A stretch of DNA of 64,000 bases, from positions 62,001 to 126,000 of the forward strand of contig DBFCCI010000005.1 of the NCBI GenBank assembly GCA_048380335.1, in the 5' to 3' direction. Source of the DNA: Lachnospira sp900551945 (lineage in GTDB: Bacteria; Bacillota; Clostridia; Lachnospirales; Lachnospiraceae). A model generated the notes under the pieces. It saw only the letters and a list, made by a program, of their open reading frames with translations. It was not told the DNA's origin and did not search any database. A program made the translations under genes and the position numbers. Shown here in pieces: positions 56,084 through 64,000 of the stretch; position 1 is the first letter of the stretch; every line of letters starts with the position of its first letter.

Positions 56084-57313
56084 ATGAAAGTATACCGCAA
56101 GTATAAGAATTTATATGGGTTATTTTTTTTAACAATATTTAGTGTTTTTATTGCTGTATGTTTTGGAATATACACAGGTAATCTAATGAAAAAAATTCCA
56201 AAAGATATTTATGTTGAAAGTAATAAAACCACGACAATTGAGTTAAATCTTCCAGTAACAGCAGATAATGTTGTTCAAACCGTTGACTTTAAAAAGCCAG
56301 TTACATTTATTGCAAATAATACTGGAATATATAAAATGGACTTAAAACTTTTCGGACTTTTTGATGTCAGTCCAGTAAATGTCAATGTCGTAGAACAAAA
56401 AAATGTATATCCTTGTGGTTTTCAAGCTGGTCTTTATATGAAAACAGATGGGGTGCTAGTTGTAAAGACGGAAAATATTAAAGATGAATATGGCAATTTT
56501 ATAAGTCCTTGTGAAAATATTATAAGAGCAGGTGATTATATAGTTGCGGTAAATGGTAAAGTTGTTAGTAAAAAAGAAGAACTTATGGATATGGTAAGCG
56601 AGTTTTCATCAGACGAGATGGTATTTACTGTAAGAAGAAATAATTCAAACATAGATGTAAGTATTCGCCCTGTTAAAAATGAAAATGGAGAGTATAAAGC
56701 AGGACTTTGGGTTAAAGATGATGCACAAGGTATAGGTACAGTTACATTTATTGATGAAAATGGAAATTTTGGGGCATTGGGGCATGGTATAAGTGATACA
56801 GACACAGAAAATATGCTTCAAATAAGCGCAGGAGCATTGTATAGAACAAATATAATATCAATAGTAAAGGGGGCAGATGGAACACCTGGGGAATTTATAG
56901 GAACTATAGATTATAGAAAGTCAAATATATTAGGACAAATTAATGTTAATTGTTCAAATGGTGTGTATGGAACGATTAATAAGGAATTAATAGACGAATA
57001 CAATTTGACTCTACTTCCCGTAGGTTATAGTTATGAAGCACATAAAGGTGAAGCATTGATTAGAATGTATGTAAAAGGAGAGTTAAAGGAATATCCAATT
57101 GTAATAGAAGATTTGTCGAATAGTGAAAGTAAAAATATTACATTTAGGGTAACTTCTCAAGAACTGTTAGATATGACTAACGGTATTGTTCAAGGAATGA
57201 GTGGCTGTCCTATTATTCAAGATGGGAAAATAATAGGAGCAGTTACTCATGTGTTCATAGATAATTCAAAATGTGGTTATGGTATATATTTGGAGAAAAT
57301 GTTAGGAAATTAA
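56084..57313 (+). CDS. spoIVB: SpoIVB peptidase
   Basis: Serine peptidase (S55) secreted from the forespore that triggers pro-sigma-K processing. An N-terminal signal anchor (about 10-32) precedes a PDZ domain (near CENIIRAGDYIVAVNGKVVSKKEE) and the peptidase domain with catalytic His in GALGHGISD and Ser in QGMSGCPIIQDG. The usual GMSGSP reads GMSGCP, but the nucleophile position is kept. The ATG at 56084 has GGAGATGA upstream. 409 residues. Its stop overlaps the convergent ABC gene by four bases. Confidence 0.93.
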   Translation: MKVYRKYKNLYGLFFLTIFSVFIAVCFGIYTGNLMKKIPKDIYVESNKTTTIELNLPVTADNVVQTVDFKKPVTFIANNTGIYKMDLKLFGLFDVSPVNVNVVEQKNVYPCGFQAGLYMKTDGVLVVKTENIKDEYGNFISPCENIIRAGDYIVAVNGKVVSKKEELMDMVSEFSSDEMVFTVRRNNSNIDVSIRPVKNENGEYKAGLWVKDDAQGIGTVTFIDENGNFGALGHGISDTDTENMLQISAGALYRTNIISIVKGADGTPGEFIGTIDYRKSNILGQINVNCSNGVYGTINKELIDEYNLTLLPVGYSYEAHKGEALIRMYVKGELKEYPIVIEDLSNSESKNITFRVTSQELLDMTNGIVQGMSGCPIIQDGKIIGAVTHVFIDNSKCGYGIYLEKMLGN

Positions 57314-58986
57314 ATATGTATTATTCTTCCATTATCATGTGTATAAATTCTGTGAGATATTGAAAGAGTAGTTCTTCCTTTAGAAGCCTTGTTAAGTGCT
57401 TCAAGTACATTTTGCTCTGTCTGTGCGTCAAGGTTAGCTGTTATTTCATCGAGAAGAAGAATTTGTGGATTAGCTAAAACAGCTCTTGCAATTGAAAGAA
57501 GTTGCTGTTGACCTTGTGAAAATAATGATGCTTTGTAAGGTGTATCATATCCATTAGGAAAAAGCATAATGGTTTTGTGAAGTCCTACAAGCCTTGACGC
57601 ATTTTCTATCTGTTCATCAGAAAAAGAGTCATCAAATAAAGTGATTTGGTCTTTTACACTTCCACATACAGGTTTAAAGGACTGTTCAACATATCCAAAT
57701 ATACTACGTTTAAGCTTATATGAAATGTCTTGTGGGTGCATACCATTTATAAGTATATTACCTGAAGTGGCAGGATATAATCCTAACAGTAATTTAAAAA
57801 TAGTACTTTTTCCAGCACCCGTTCTTCCAGATAAAGTAATTTTTTCACCCTTATTAACTGTAAAGTTCATATCTTTAAGAATAACTTTATTATCGTCATA
57901 ACTAAATGTTATATCTTTAAATTCAATTACGGGGTCAGTTGTATTGCAAGTTAAATCAGTATTCTTAGCTTCACATACAGGTTTTTCCATAGATGGCTGG
58001 TCAAGAAATTCATTAATTCTTTTTACACCAGCAACGGCAGACTGAATAGTTTGAATTTCCATACCAAGACTTTCAATAGGTGAAAATATTTGTGAAATAT
58101 AATTAATAATACTTACAGATGTACCAACTGACATACCAAAAAATGTAAGTATGTGACTGTTGTTAGAAGCAGATAAAAGCATAACAATCGCAACAATAAC
58201 AGCATTAAATATAAGAATAACAGGAGAATATATAGCATCATAAAAGTTAGTTTTTTCAATTGAGCGATAACTTTCGTCTATGAAGTTTTTATATTTTTCC
58301 TTCATGTAATCTTCTTTTGAAAGATTGTGAATTGTTCTTATACATTTAATTGTTTCTGGAACGTGATTAGTAACACGACTTATTGCTATACGGTTAGCAA
58401 GCTGTGCTGTAAGCATACGAGTTTGCACAAATCTAGTAAATACAAGGATTACGGGAATTATAATAAGTAATAAAAGTGAAAGTCCTTTGTTTTTAAAAAA
58501 GATTATAAATAATATGCTTATTATTTTACAAGTATCAGCAACCATGCTGATAATTCCAGATGTAAAAAGTGTTTCAACAGTATCAACATCACCGACAAAT
58601 CTTGAAACTATACTTCCCGGCTCTTGACGGCTTAGAGTGTTAGCATTTAATGTTGTCATTTTAAGCATAAGAGTGCTTCGTATAGCATGAGTAATCTTTT
58701 GACCAAAGATTGTCAAAAAAATATCTCGACTTCCTTCAAAAAGACCACAAGCTATAATAAGTGCAAAATATCCTATTGCAAGGTATAAAGAAATATTTTG
58801 TGAAAGTACGAGTTTATCAACTATAACACCTAATACAAGAGGTGGAAGTAAAGAAATAACTACTTCACCAATAACTGTAAATAATATAAAAAATGATAAA
58901 AGTAAATTCTTTTTTATAGTTGAAGTTATTATTTTTACTATATGACCAGAATTAGAAATTATATTTTTTGAATGTTTGTTAATCAT
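57310..58986 (-). CDS. ABC exporter subunit with truncated C-terminus
   Basis: Fused six-helix membrane domain and ATPase. Walker A GRTGAGKST, signature FSQGQQQLLSIARA, Walker B ILLLDEITANLD with catalytic Glu, and H-loop SISHR. After SHRI it runs directly into YTHDNGRIIHI and stops, so about 30-40 usual residues are missing. The stop overlaps the spoIVB stop by four bases. The ATG at 58986 has GGAGA upstream. 558 residues. It probably pairs with the exporter encoded upstream at 59024-60742. Confidence 0.88.
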   Translation of the reverse strand: MINKHSKNIISNSGHIVKIITSTIKKNLLLSFFILFTVIGEVVISLLPPLVLGVIVDKLVLSQNISLYLAIGYFALIIACGLFEGSRDIFLTIFGQKITHAIRSTLMLKMTTLNANTLSRQEPGSIVSRFVGDVDTVETLFTSGIISMVADTCKIISILFIIFFKNKGLSLLLLIIIPVILVFTRFVQTRMLTAQLANRIAISRVTNHVPETIKCIRTIHNLSKEDYMKEKYKNFIDESYRSIEKTNFYDAIYSPVILIFNAVIVAIVMLLSASNNSHILTFFGMSVGTSVSIINYISQIFSPIESLGMEIQTIQSAVAGVKRINEFLDQPSMEKPVCEAKNTDLTCNTTDPVIEFKDITFSYDDNKVILKDMNFTVNKGEKITLSGRTGAGKSTIFKLLLGLYPATSGNILINGMHPQDISYKLKRSIFGYVEQSFKPVCGSVKDQITLFDDSFSDEQIENASRLVGLHKTIMLFPNGYDTPYKASLFSQGQQQLLSIARAVLANPQILLLDEITANLDAQTEQNVLEALNKASKGRTTLSISHRIYTHDNGRIIHI

Positions 58987-59023
58987 AGTAATTCTCCATT
59001 TTTTAACAATATTAAGTAAGCAC

Positions 59024-60742
59024 TTAACTTCTATTAGAAGAAGTAGGACTTGCTTGTGCATTATATAATTTATTGTATTCAGCATTTTCTTTCATAAGTT
59101 GTTCATGCGTTGAAGCTGTTTTAACACCATTTTCTATCCAAATAACTTTATTCATTTCAGGAAATAGATAAAGTCTGTGTGATATAATAAATATTATACA
59201 GTCACTATACTTTTCTTTGATGTTGTGGAAAACAGTTTCTTCGGTTGGTCTATCAAGAGCAGAAAATGGGTCATCAAGAATAACAATAGGGTGCTTGTGA
59301 TATAGAGTCCTTGCAAGAGCCACACGTTGCGCTTGACCACCAGATAGGCGCACACCACCATTTCCAATAACGGTATAAGCACCATTTTCCATTGAAGCTA
59401 CTTCTTTATCAAAACATACAAGCTTTAATATATCATTTATATCTTTTGTATCACCGAGAGCAATATTATTTAATATAGTGTCATTTAAAAGCTCTGGGTC
59501 ATGTCCCATATATCCTGTAAGTTGATTTCTTACTTTATCAGGAATATCACAAAGTTCATAAGAATTATATTTAATAGAGCCGTTGTAATGTTTGTCTTTT
59601 TCTTCATATAAAAATTGTCTGCCCAATGTAGATTTACCACTAGCAACAGGACCAGTTATACCAATAATTTCACCTTTCATCGCTGAAAATGAAAATGTAT
59701 TGTCTTTTATGGAAATATTATTTATGCTACTTAATCTATTTTCATAAATAGAAATGTTTTTATCAACCTTATCTGATGAAGTATCTTTTAAAAGTGGCTT
59801 AATTCGCTTCCATGAAACTTGGGCTTTTTGTACAGAGTTAAATAACTTTGCAGCTTTTGAAGATTTAGTAGAAAGTTTTGTGTAACAAGCAATAAATGTA
59901 GTAAAAGTAGCAATGTCCCAAACACGCCAACCATTTCCTAATATATTTTTACTACCAAAATATATGATAAATAACACACTAATCATAGAAATAATATTGT
60001 ATAAATGTGGCATTGCACTAAGCCATATATTTGCTTTTACGGCAGAAGTTTCGTAGTCTGTTAAGACCTTTTCATAATCATTATTTCGATTGCTTTCACA
60101 ACCGTATATTCTATATGTAACAGCATTTGAAATTCTATCCATTGTAACAGTATTTAATATAGAGTTTTGCAACTTGAACTTTGCACCCGTTTTTTGTACA
60201 ACCTTTTTCATTCGTTCTGCAATAAAATAAGATATAGGTGGGAAAATAAGACATATTAAAGTAAGTCGCCAATCATAATACATAAGCATAAAAACATATC
60301 CAATAAGTACAATTCCCGTATCAAAAATTTCAGTTGTAAACTTTCTCATACCTTCTGCACAATCGTCAACATCAAGTACAGCCTTTGTAATAATATCACC
60401 AACACCATTGCCATCAAGTTCGGGCTTACTCTTAGATATTAAGTTGCTGTAAAGAGTAGTTTTCATTGTACGGTTAATATTGTTAGCAAAACGACGTACA
60501 TAAAAACGTTTAATATATCGTGTAGATTGAACAATGATAATTACTAATATGTAAATAGCTGAAAGATATAACATAGCATTAAAAGTTTCATTGCCATTAA
60601 GTATATTCATAAGGCAACCAGCGAGTTGTCCTTCAAACCAAGGCGAAGCCACAAGCCCTATATTATAGATAATTCCAGAAATAGTAACGATAAAAAGGAC
60701 TTTCCATTCTGTCTTAAAATAAAAACTAATCTTGTCAGTCAT
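59024..60742 (-). CDS. ABC exporter subunit with degenerate catalytic site
   Basis: Fused membrane domain (about six helices) and ATPase. Walker A GPVASGKSTLG, signature RLSGGQAQRVALART, H-loop ISHRL. Walker B is IVILDDPFSALD: the catalytic Glu is Asp. With the partner gene keeping Glu, this looks like a heterodimeric exporter with one degenerate ATP site, as in TM287/288-type transporters. 572 residues. The ATG at 60742 has AAGAAGGG upstream. The substrate is unknown; drug or peptide export is possible given the MarR gene beside it. Confidence 0.9.
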   Translation of the reverse strand: MTDKISFYFKTEWKVLFIVTISGIIYNIGLVASPWFEGQLAGCLMNILNGNETFNAMLYLSAIYILVIIIVQSTRYIKRFYVRRFANNINRTMKTTLYSNLISKSKPELDGNGVGDIITKAVLDVDDCAEGMRKFTTEIFDTGIVLIGYVFMLMYYDWRLTLICLIFPPISYFIAERMKKVVQKTGAKFKLQNSILNTVTMDRISNAVTYRIYGCESNRNNDYEKVLTDYETSAVKANIWLSAMPHLYNIISMISVLFIIYFGSKNILGNGWRVWDIATFTTFIACYTKLSTKSSKAAKLFNSVQKAQVSWKRIKPLLKDTSSDKVDKNISIYENRLSSINNISIKDNTFSFSAMKGEIIGITGPVASGKSTLGRQFLYEEKDKHYNGSIKYNSYELCDIPDKVRNQLTGYMGHDPELLNDTILNNIALGDTKDINDILKLVCFDKEVASMENGAYTVIGNGGVRLSGGQAQRVALARTLYHKHPIVILDDPFSALDRPTEETVFHNIKEKYSDCIIFIISHRLYLFPEMNKVIWIENGVKTASTHEQLMKENAEYNKLYNAQASPTSSNRS

Positions 60743-60868
60743 AAATAATCCCTTCTTTAACACTATCAAGTAAATTATATTTAAAGAAAACAGATTTAAA
60801 ATACCTGCTTTACTTTTGGTTAATAGTTTATAAATAATACTCTATATATAATAGGAAGTAATTCGTAT

Positions 60869-61339
60869 TTATTGTTCGAGTTTTTTAGTGACAATTTTAG
60901 ACAAATATTGAAAATCATCACGTCTTTCATTTTTTGAACGCCAGTATAACTTATCAAGTGTGTTACAAAAGGCTTGCTTTTCATCATCAGAAAGTTCATC
61001 AAGAAGCCATTCGTAAAATAAAGACTCTATTGCAGTTTTTGACACTTTAAGTTCTTCTGCTTTATCAGTAGCAAACAAAAGCTGACTTCTTTTGTCATTA
61101 GGATTAGGTTTTCTTATAAGATATCCTTTAGCTTCAAGGCTAGAAGCACGCCTAGCCGCCGCACCCTTGTCAATTTTTAAAGCTTCTCTGATCTGAGCTT
61201 GAGTAATTCCGGGATTATGGCGTATAAGGTGAATAAAATCAAATTCTGCAGTTCCAATTCCTTCTTCCTTCATAGTTTTAACAGTAAATTTACTGACTTC
61301 ACGAGCAATTTTAGTTATTTGTCTTTTAGTAATATCCAT
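60869..61339 (-). CDS. MarR family transcriptional regulator
   Basis: 156-residue winged-helix protein: NPGITQAQIREALKIDKGAAARRASSLEAKGYLIRKPNPNDKRS contains the recognition helix and wing. AAGGAGG lies before the ATG. It is the first gene of a minus-strand operon with the two ABC exporters 126 bp downstream. A promoter with overlapping inverted repeats just upstream (61378-61421) suggests autoregulation of the operon. Confidence 0.9.
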   Translation of the reverse strand: MDITKRQITKIAREVSKFTVKTMKEEGIGTAEFDFIHLIRHNPGITQAQIREALKIDKGAAARRASSLEAKGYLIRKPNPNDKRSQLLFATDKAEELKVSKTAIESLFYEWLLDELSDDEKQAFCNTLDKLYWRSKNERRDDFQYLSKIVTKKLEQ

Positions 61340-61377
61340 AAAATAAAACCTCCTTGCACTTATAAAAAATAGTTGAT

Positions 61378-61421
61378 ACTACATCTAAATAGATGATAGT
61401 ACATCTATTTTTAAATGTCAA
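61378..61421 (-). promoter_or_regulatory. promoter and MarR-type operator of the exporter operon
   Basis: On the minus strand TTGACA (61421-61416) is 17 bases from TATCAT (61398-61393). Over the -10 and start lie half-sites ACTACATCTA (61378-61387), TAGATGATAGT (61390-61400) and a further TAGTACATCTA (61397-61407). The palindrome TAGATG-N6-CATCTA is a likely site for the MarR protein. Confidence 0.78.
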
Positions 61422-61443
61422 TAAAAATTGTATTTTAAAACAA

Positions 61444-61500
61444 TGTCGAATAATGCGAAAATATAATATTGCCAATATTTGTCATTGATTATATAATCAA
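61444..61500 (+). promoter_or_regulatory. spo0A promoter with 0A box and palindrome
   Basis: TTGCCA (61469-61474) is 17 bases from TATAAT (61492-61497). The -10 lies inside a perfect 16-base palindrome TTGATTATATAATCAA (61485-61500). TGTCGAA (61444-61450), a perfect 0A box, lies 18 bases before the -35, fitting autoregulation by Spo0A. Confidence 0.7.
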
Positions 61501-61543
61501 CTGTGAAAATGTTACATTTTAGATTAGAGGAGGGGCAAAGCGA

Positions 61544-62332
61544 ATGGTTAAAATAGCTATTGCAGATGATAATGAAAAAATGCTTAATATTATGGGCAAA
61601 GTACTTGCCGAACAAAATGATTTTGAAGTAGTGGGAATGGCAACAAATGGTTTAGAGATAATAAACATAATAAAAGACAAACAGCCAGACATAGTGTTAC
61701 TAGATATTATTATGCCACAGATTGACGGACTAACCGTAATGGAAAAAGTCAAGACAGATAAAGACGTAACAAAAGAGCCTACATTTATTGTAATTAGTGC
61801 AGTAGGTAGAGAAAGTGTGACAGAAGATGCGTTCAACATGGGTGCTACATATTATATAATGAAGCCTTTTGATAACCAAATGCTTATTAATCGTATAAGA
61901 TATGTAAAAAGCAACAAAAAGTTGCTTGACAATAAAAGAGCGGCATTAGTAACAGATAATTCAGAAGCAGTAAGTGATAGGAGTCTTGAAGCTGATATAA
62001 CAGAAATAATACATGACATTGGTATACCAGCACATATAAAGGGCTATCAATATCTTAGGGACTCAATAATGTTATCAGTAAAAGATAACGATGTAATAAA
62101 CAGTATAACCAAGATATTATATCCAACAATTGCAAAGAAATATCAAACAACTTCAAGCAGAGTAGAAAGAGCAATACGACACGCAATTGAAGTAGCATGG
62201 AACAGAGGGAATACTGATACACTTAATGGTCTTTTTGGTTATACCATTAGTAATGGCAAAGGAAAGCCAACTAATTCAGAATTCATTGCACTTATAGCAG
62301 ATAAGATACGCCTAGAGTACAATATCAAATAA
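61544..62332 (+). CDS. spo0A: sporulation transcription factor Spo0A
   Basis: Master regulator of sporulation. The receiver domain has the acidic pocket (D8, D9), phospho-acceptor D54 (IVLLDIIMP) and the late Lys in IMKPFD. The C-terminal Spo0A domain has VERAIRHAIEVAWNRGN, the recognition helix region. GAGGAGGGG precedes the ATG. 262 residues. Its usual neighbour spoIVB is 4.2 kb away, separated by an oppositely oriented regulator-exporter operon. Confidence 0.97.
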   Translation: MVKIAIADDNEKMLNIMGKVLAEQNDFEVVGMATNGLEIINIIKDKQPDIVLLDIIMPQIDGLTVMEKVKTDKDVTKEPTFIVISAVGRESVTEDAFNMGATYYIMKPFDNQMLINRIRYVKSNKKLLDNKRAALVTDNSEAVSDRSLEADITEIIHDIGIPAHIKGYQYLRDSIMLSVKDNDVINSITKILYPTIAKKYQTTSSRVERAIRHAIEVAWNRGNTDTLNGLFGYTISNGKGKPTNSEFIALIADKIRLEYNIK

Positions 62333-62350
62333 AAAGTAGGAAAATTTTTC

Positions 62351-62389
62351 AAATTTAACACTTTATTATCTTAAATTTTAGTTTTTTTT
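62351..62389 (+). terminator. possible spo0A terminator
   Basis: AAATTTAA (62351-62358) and TTAAATTT (62371-62378) form an AT-only stem, followed by TAGTTTTTTTT. Confidence 0.5.
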
Positions 62390-62400
62390 AATAATCTGCC

Positions 62401-62429
62401 TTGATTTATGTTTAATTATATATTATAAT
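62401..62429 (+). promoter_or_regulatory. promoter of the NlpC/P60 gene
   Basis: TTGATT (62401-62406) is exactly 17 bases from TATAAT (62424-62429), about 115 bases before the ATG at 62545. Confidence 0.65.
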
Positions 62430-62544
62430 GTTAAAGCAATTTTAAAATCAATTTAACAGAATTGTAACATATTAGTAATATTTGAAGAAGACAAACAACA
62501 GTATTTGTTTTTGTATAAAAAATAAGAAAAGGAATGAATAATTT

Positions 62545-63660
62545 ATGCGCAAAAGAGTAGCGAAATCTTTAGTTGCGGCTATGCTTGTAACAAGTATTAC
62601 AGCTTCAACTGTATGGGCAGATGATATATCAGATTTAACAAATGCAAAAAATCAGGCACAGGCACAGCTTAATGACTATGAAAATCAGCTTGCTAATTTA
62701 CTTATAGAGATGAATGACCTCGAAGTAAAAATGCACGATAAGAATGATGAAATAGAAGTAGTTAATAAAAACCTTGCAGATACACAGGCTAAGTTAGACC
62801 AGCAGTATGCTGATATGAAGCTTAGAATTAAGTATATGTATGAAGACCAGACAACTTCTATTACAGACGCATTTCTTACAGCACAGAGCATGAGTGATGC
62901 TCTTAATAAGGCTGAGTATGTACAGAATGTATATAATTATGACCGTTCTAAGTTGGAAGAAATAGCCAAGACAACTGAGGAAATTAAGAGCTTAAAGGCT
63001 TCTCTTGAAAGTGAAAAGCAACAGCTTGAAGAACTTGGTAATCAGATGACAGAAAAGCAAGCTACATTGTATACATCAATTGCTGACCAGCAAAGTAAAG
63101 TTGACGATTATGAAGAACAGCTTGCAAAGGCTGTAGAAGCGGCAGCAGCAAGAGCAGCAGCCGAAGAAGCAGAAAGACAAAGACAGGCACAGGCGGCCGC
63201 AGCTGCAGCTTCAGCTAATAGTAGTTCATCAACAACAGTAGGTACTTCAACACAAGCTTCTACATCAACAGTTTCAGCTAATGTAAGTTCAGTTGTAGCT
63301 TCTAATAGTGATGTTGCATCAGGAGTTGTATCACTTGCATATCAAATGCTTGGTGTTCCTTATGTATGGGGCGGTAAGTCACCTAGTGGTTTTGACTGTT
63401 CAGGTCTTATGTATTATTTATTTAGTCAGTATGGAATATATGTATCACCTAGTTCATCAGCAATTCCAGCAGGTGGTGTTGATGTAGGCGGTATAGCTAA
63501 TGCGTTACCAGGTGATATTGTATGTTATCCAGGTCATGTGGCTTTATATATTGGTGGAGGACAAGTTATTCATGCTCCACAGCCAGGTGATGTTGTTAAG
63601 ATATCATCAGCTAATATGGGTGGAACAATGTCTATTATAGCTGTAAGACGTTACTGGTAA
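62545..63660 (+). CDS. secreted NlpC/P60 peptidoglycan hydrolase
   Basis: A signal peptide (about 1-25, ending near TVWADD) precedes a long coiled coil (about 27-225) like that of PcsB/CwlO-type hydrolases, an Ala/Ser/Thr-rich linker, and a C-terminal NlpC/P60 domain. Catalytic residues: C285 in GFDCSG, H331 in PGHVALY, with a third His in VIHAPQ. It likely cuts the D-Glu-meso-Dap bond. Homologues may be activated by FtsEX; none is nearby. 371 residues; AAAGGAATG lies before the start. Confidence 0.92.
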   Translation: MRKRVAKSLVAAMLVTSITASTVWADDISDLTNAKNQAQAQLNDYENQLANLLIEMNDLEVKMHDKNDEIEVVNKNLADTQAKLDQQYADMKLRIKYMYEDQTTSITDAFLTAQSMSDALNKAEYVQNVYNYDRSKLEEIAKTTEEIKSLKASLESEKQQLEELGNQMTEKQATLYTSIADQQSKVDDYEEQLAKAVEAAAARAAAEEAERQRQAQAAAAAASANSSSSTTVGTSTQASTSTVSANVSSVVASNSDVASGVVSLAYQMLGVPYVWGGKSPSGFDCSGLMYYLFSQYGIYVSPSSSAIPAGGVDVGGIANALPGDIVCYPGHVALYIGGGQVIHAPQPGDVVKISSANMGGTMSIIAVRRYW

Positions 63661-63682
63661 TTTGTAATAAAGTGTGATATAA

Positions 63683-63714
63683 TAAAGTGTAGCTTTTAAG
63701 CTACACTTTATTTT
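63683..63714. terminator. terminator after the NlpC/P60 gene
   Basis: AAGTGTAGC and GCTACACTT arms around TTTTAA, extended by TAA/TTA pairs, then TTTTAT. Confidence 0.85.
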
Positions 63715-63748
63715 ATATAATGAATATTTATAGTTGGAGGGTAAAGGT

Positions 63749-64000
63749 ATGAAGAATGTACTTTTTATAGCATCAGAAGCAGTACCATTTATTAAAACGG
63801 GAGGACTTGCTGATGTAGTTGGTTCACTTCCTAAGTATTTTAACAAGGAAGAATATGATGTAAGGGTTATGATACCTAAGTATACTTGTATACCTTGGGA
63901 GTACAGAGAAAAAATGCAATATAAAACACATTTTTATATTGACCTTGCATGGAGAACTCAGTATGTAGGTGTATTTGAATTAGAATACAATGGTGTTATT
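63749..64000 (+). CDS. glgA: glycogen synthase GlgA, partial
   Basis: 84 codons to the window edge. The start MKNVLFIASEAVPFIKTGG with GGLADVVGSLPK is the ADP-glucose binding KTGGL motif of bacterial starch/glycogen synthases. GGAGG (63736-63740) lies eight bases before the ATG. The rest of the gene lies outside the window. Confidence 0.95.
   Translation, partial: MKNVLFIASEAVPFIKTGGLADVVGSLPKYFNKEEYDVRVMIPKYTCIPWEYREKMQYKTHFYIDLAWRTQYVGVFELEYNGVI

Noticed and set aside
57301..57380. Frameshift explaining the short exporter C-terminus
   Set aside because: The other minus-strand frames past the H-loop meet stop codons within a few codons and none continues the family sequence, so deletion is more likely than a single frameshift.
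1..64000. Many open frames antisense to the named genes
   Set aside because: They lack ribosome-binding sites and recognisable domains, and lie opposite well-supported coding regions.

Overview
The window is A+T-rich (by eye about one third G+C) chromosomal DNA of a spore-forming low-GC Firmicute. The complete spoIIIAA-AH operon, spoIVB and spo0A, together with minCDE, methylglyoxal synthase beside rodA, a NlpC/P60 hydrolase with a coiled coil, and the gene order itself, fit the class Clostridia, most likely family Lachnospiraceae. Genus cannot be settled from sequence alone. Nearly all of it is conserved core genome. No tRNA, rRNA, CRISPR array, transposase or prophage was seen.

Layout: (1) 358-10013, tRNA modification and mismatch repair (miaB, mutS, mutL, miaA), a PLP-dependent methionine gamma-lyase-like enzyme and radC. 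(2) 10033-19101, elongation and division-site machinery (mreB, mreC, mreD, a PBP2-type transpeptidase, minC, minD, minE, rodA) and mgsA. (3) 19475-27522, a small DUF378 membrane protein (minus strand), an HlyD-like adaptor, yggS, sepF, aroB, lspA, an RluA-family pseudouridine synthase, a cytidylate-kinase-like protein and a membrane-anchored L,D-transpeptidase-like protein whose catalytic residues are lost. (4) 27650-37067, putP, rsmH, bioY with a BirA-type operator, an RpiB-family isomerase, a sigma-like protein without its DNA-binding parts, a polysaccharide deacetylase and a D,D-carboxypeptidase. (5) 37068-40544, an ABC transporter pair. (6) 40618-46333, the whole spoIIIA operon. (7) 46515-57313, asp23, nusB, xseA/xseB, ispA, dxs, tlyA, nadK, argR, recN and spoIVB. 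(8) 57310-61421, a MarR regulator and two ABC half-exporters on the minus strand, set between spoIVB and spo0A, which are usually close neighbours. (9) 61544-64000, spo0A, a NlpC/P60 hydrolase and the start of glgA.

The least explained content lies between genes. Three families of small repeats were found by eye. Family A has three long copies (151-161 bp), each folding into a multi-part hairpin with terminal GATATCAGTA arms; base changes between copies are compensatory. A fourth copy is internally deleted. One long copy sits inside the spoIIIA operon. Family B has three palindromic copies of about 70-97 bp, two of them terminator-like. Family C has four copies of about 30 bp around a core like ACAACGAGTCAAAGTC. 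The spoIIIA operon also has a long hairpin over the spoIIIAA ribosome-binding site, and spoIIIAB may start at an ATC codon.

Several proteins carry changed key residues: MreB lacks two acidic residues of the hydrolysis site, the L,D-transpeptidase-like protein has Ser where the nucleophilic Cys should be, PBP2 has an insert of about 240 residues, and one ABC exporter subunit is truncated where it meets spoIVB.
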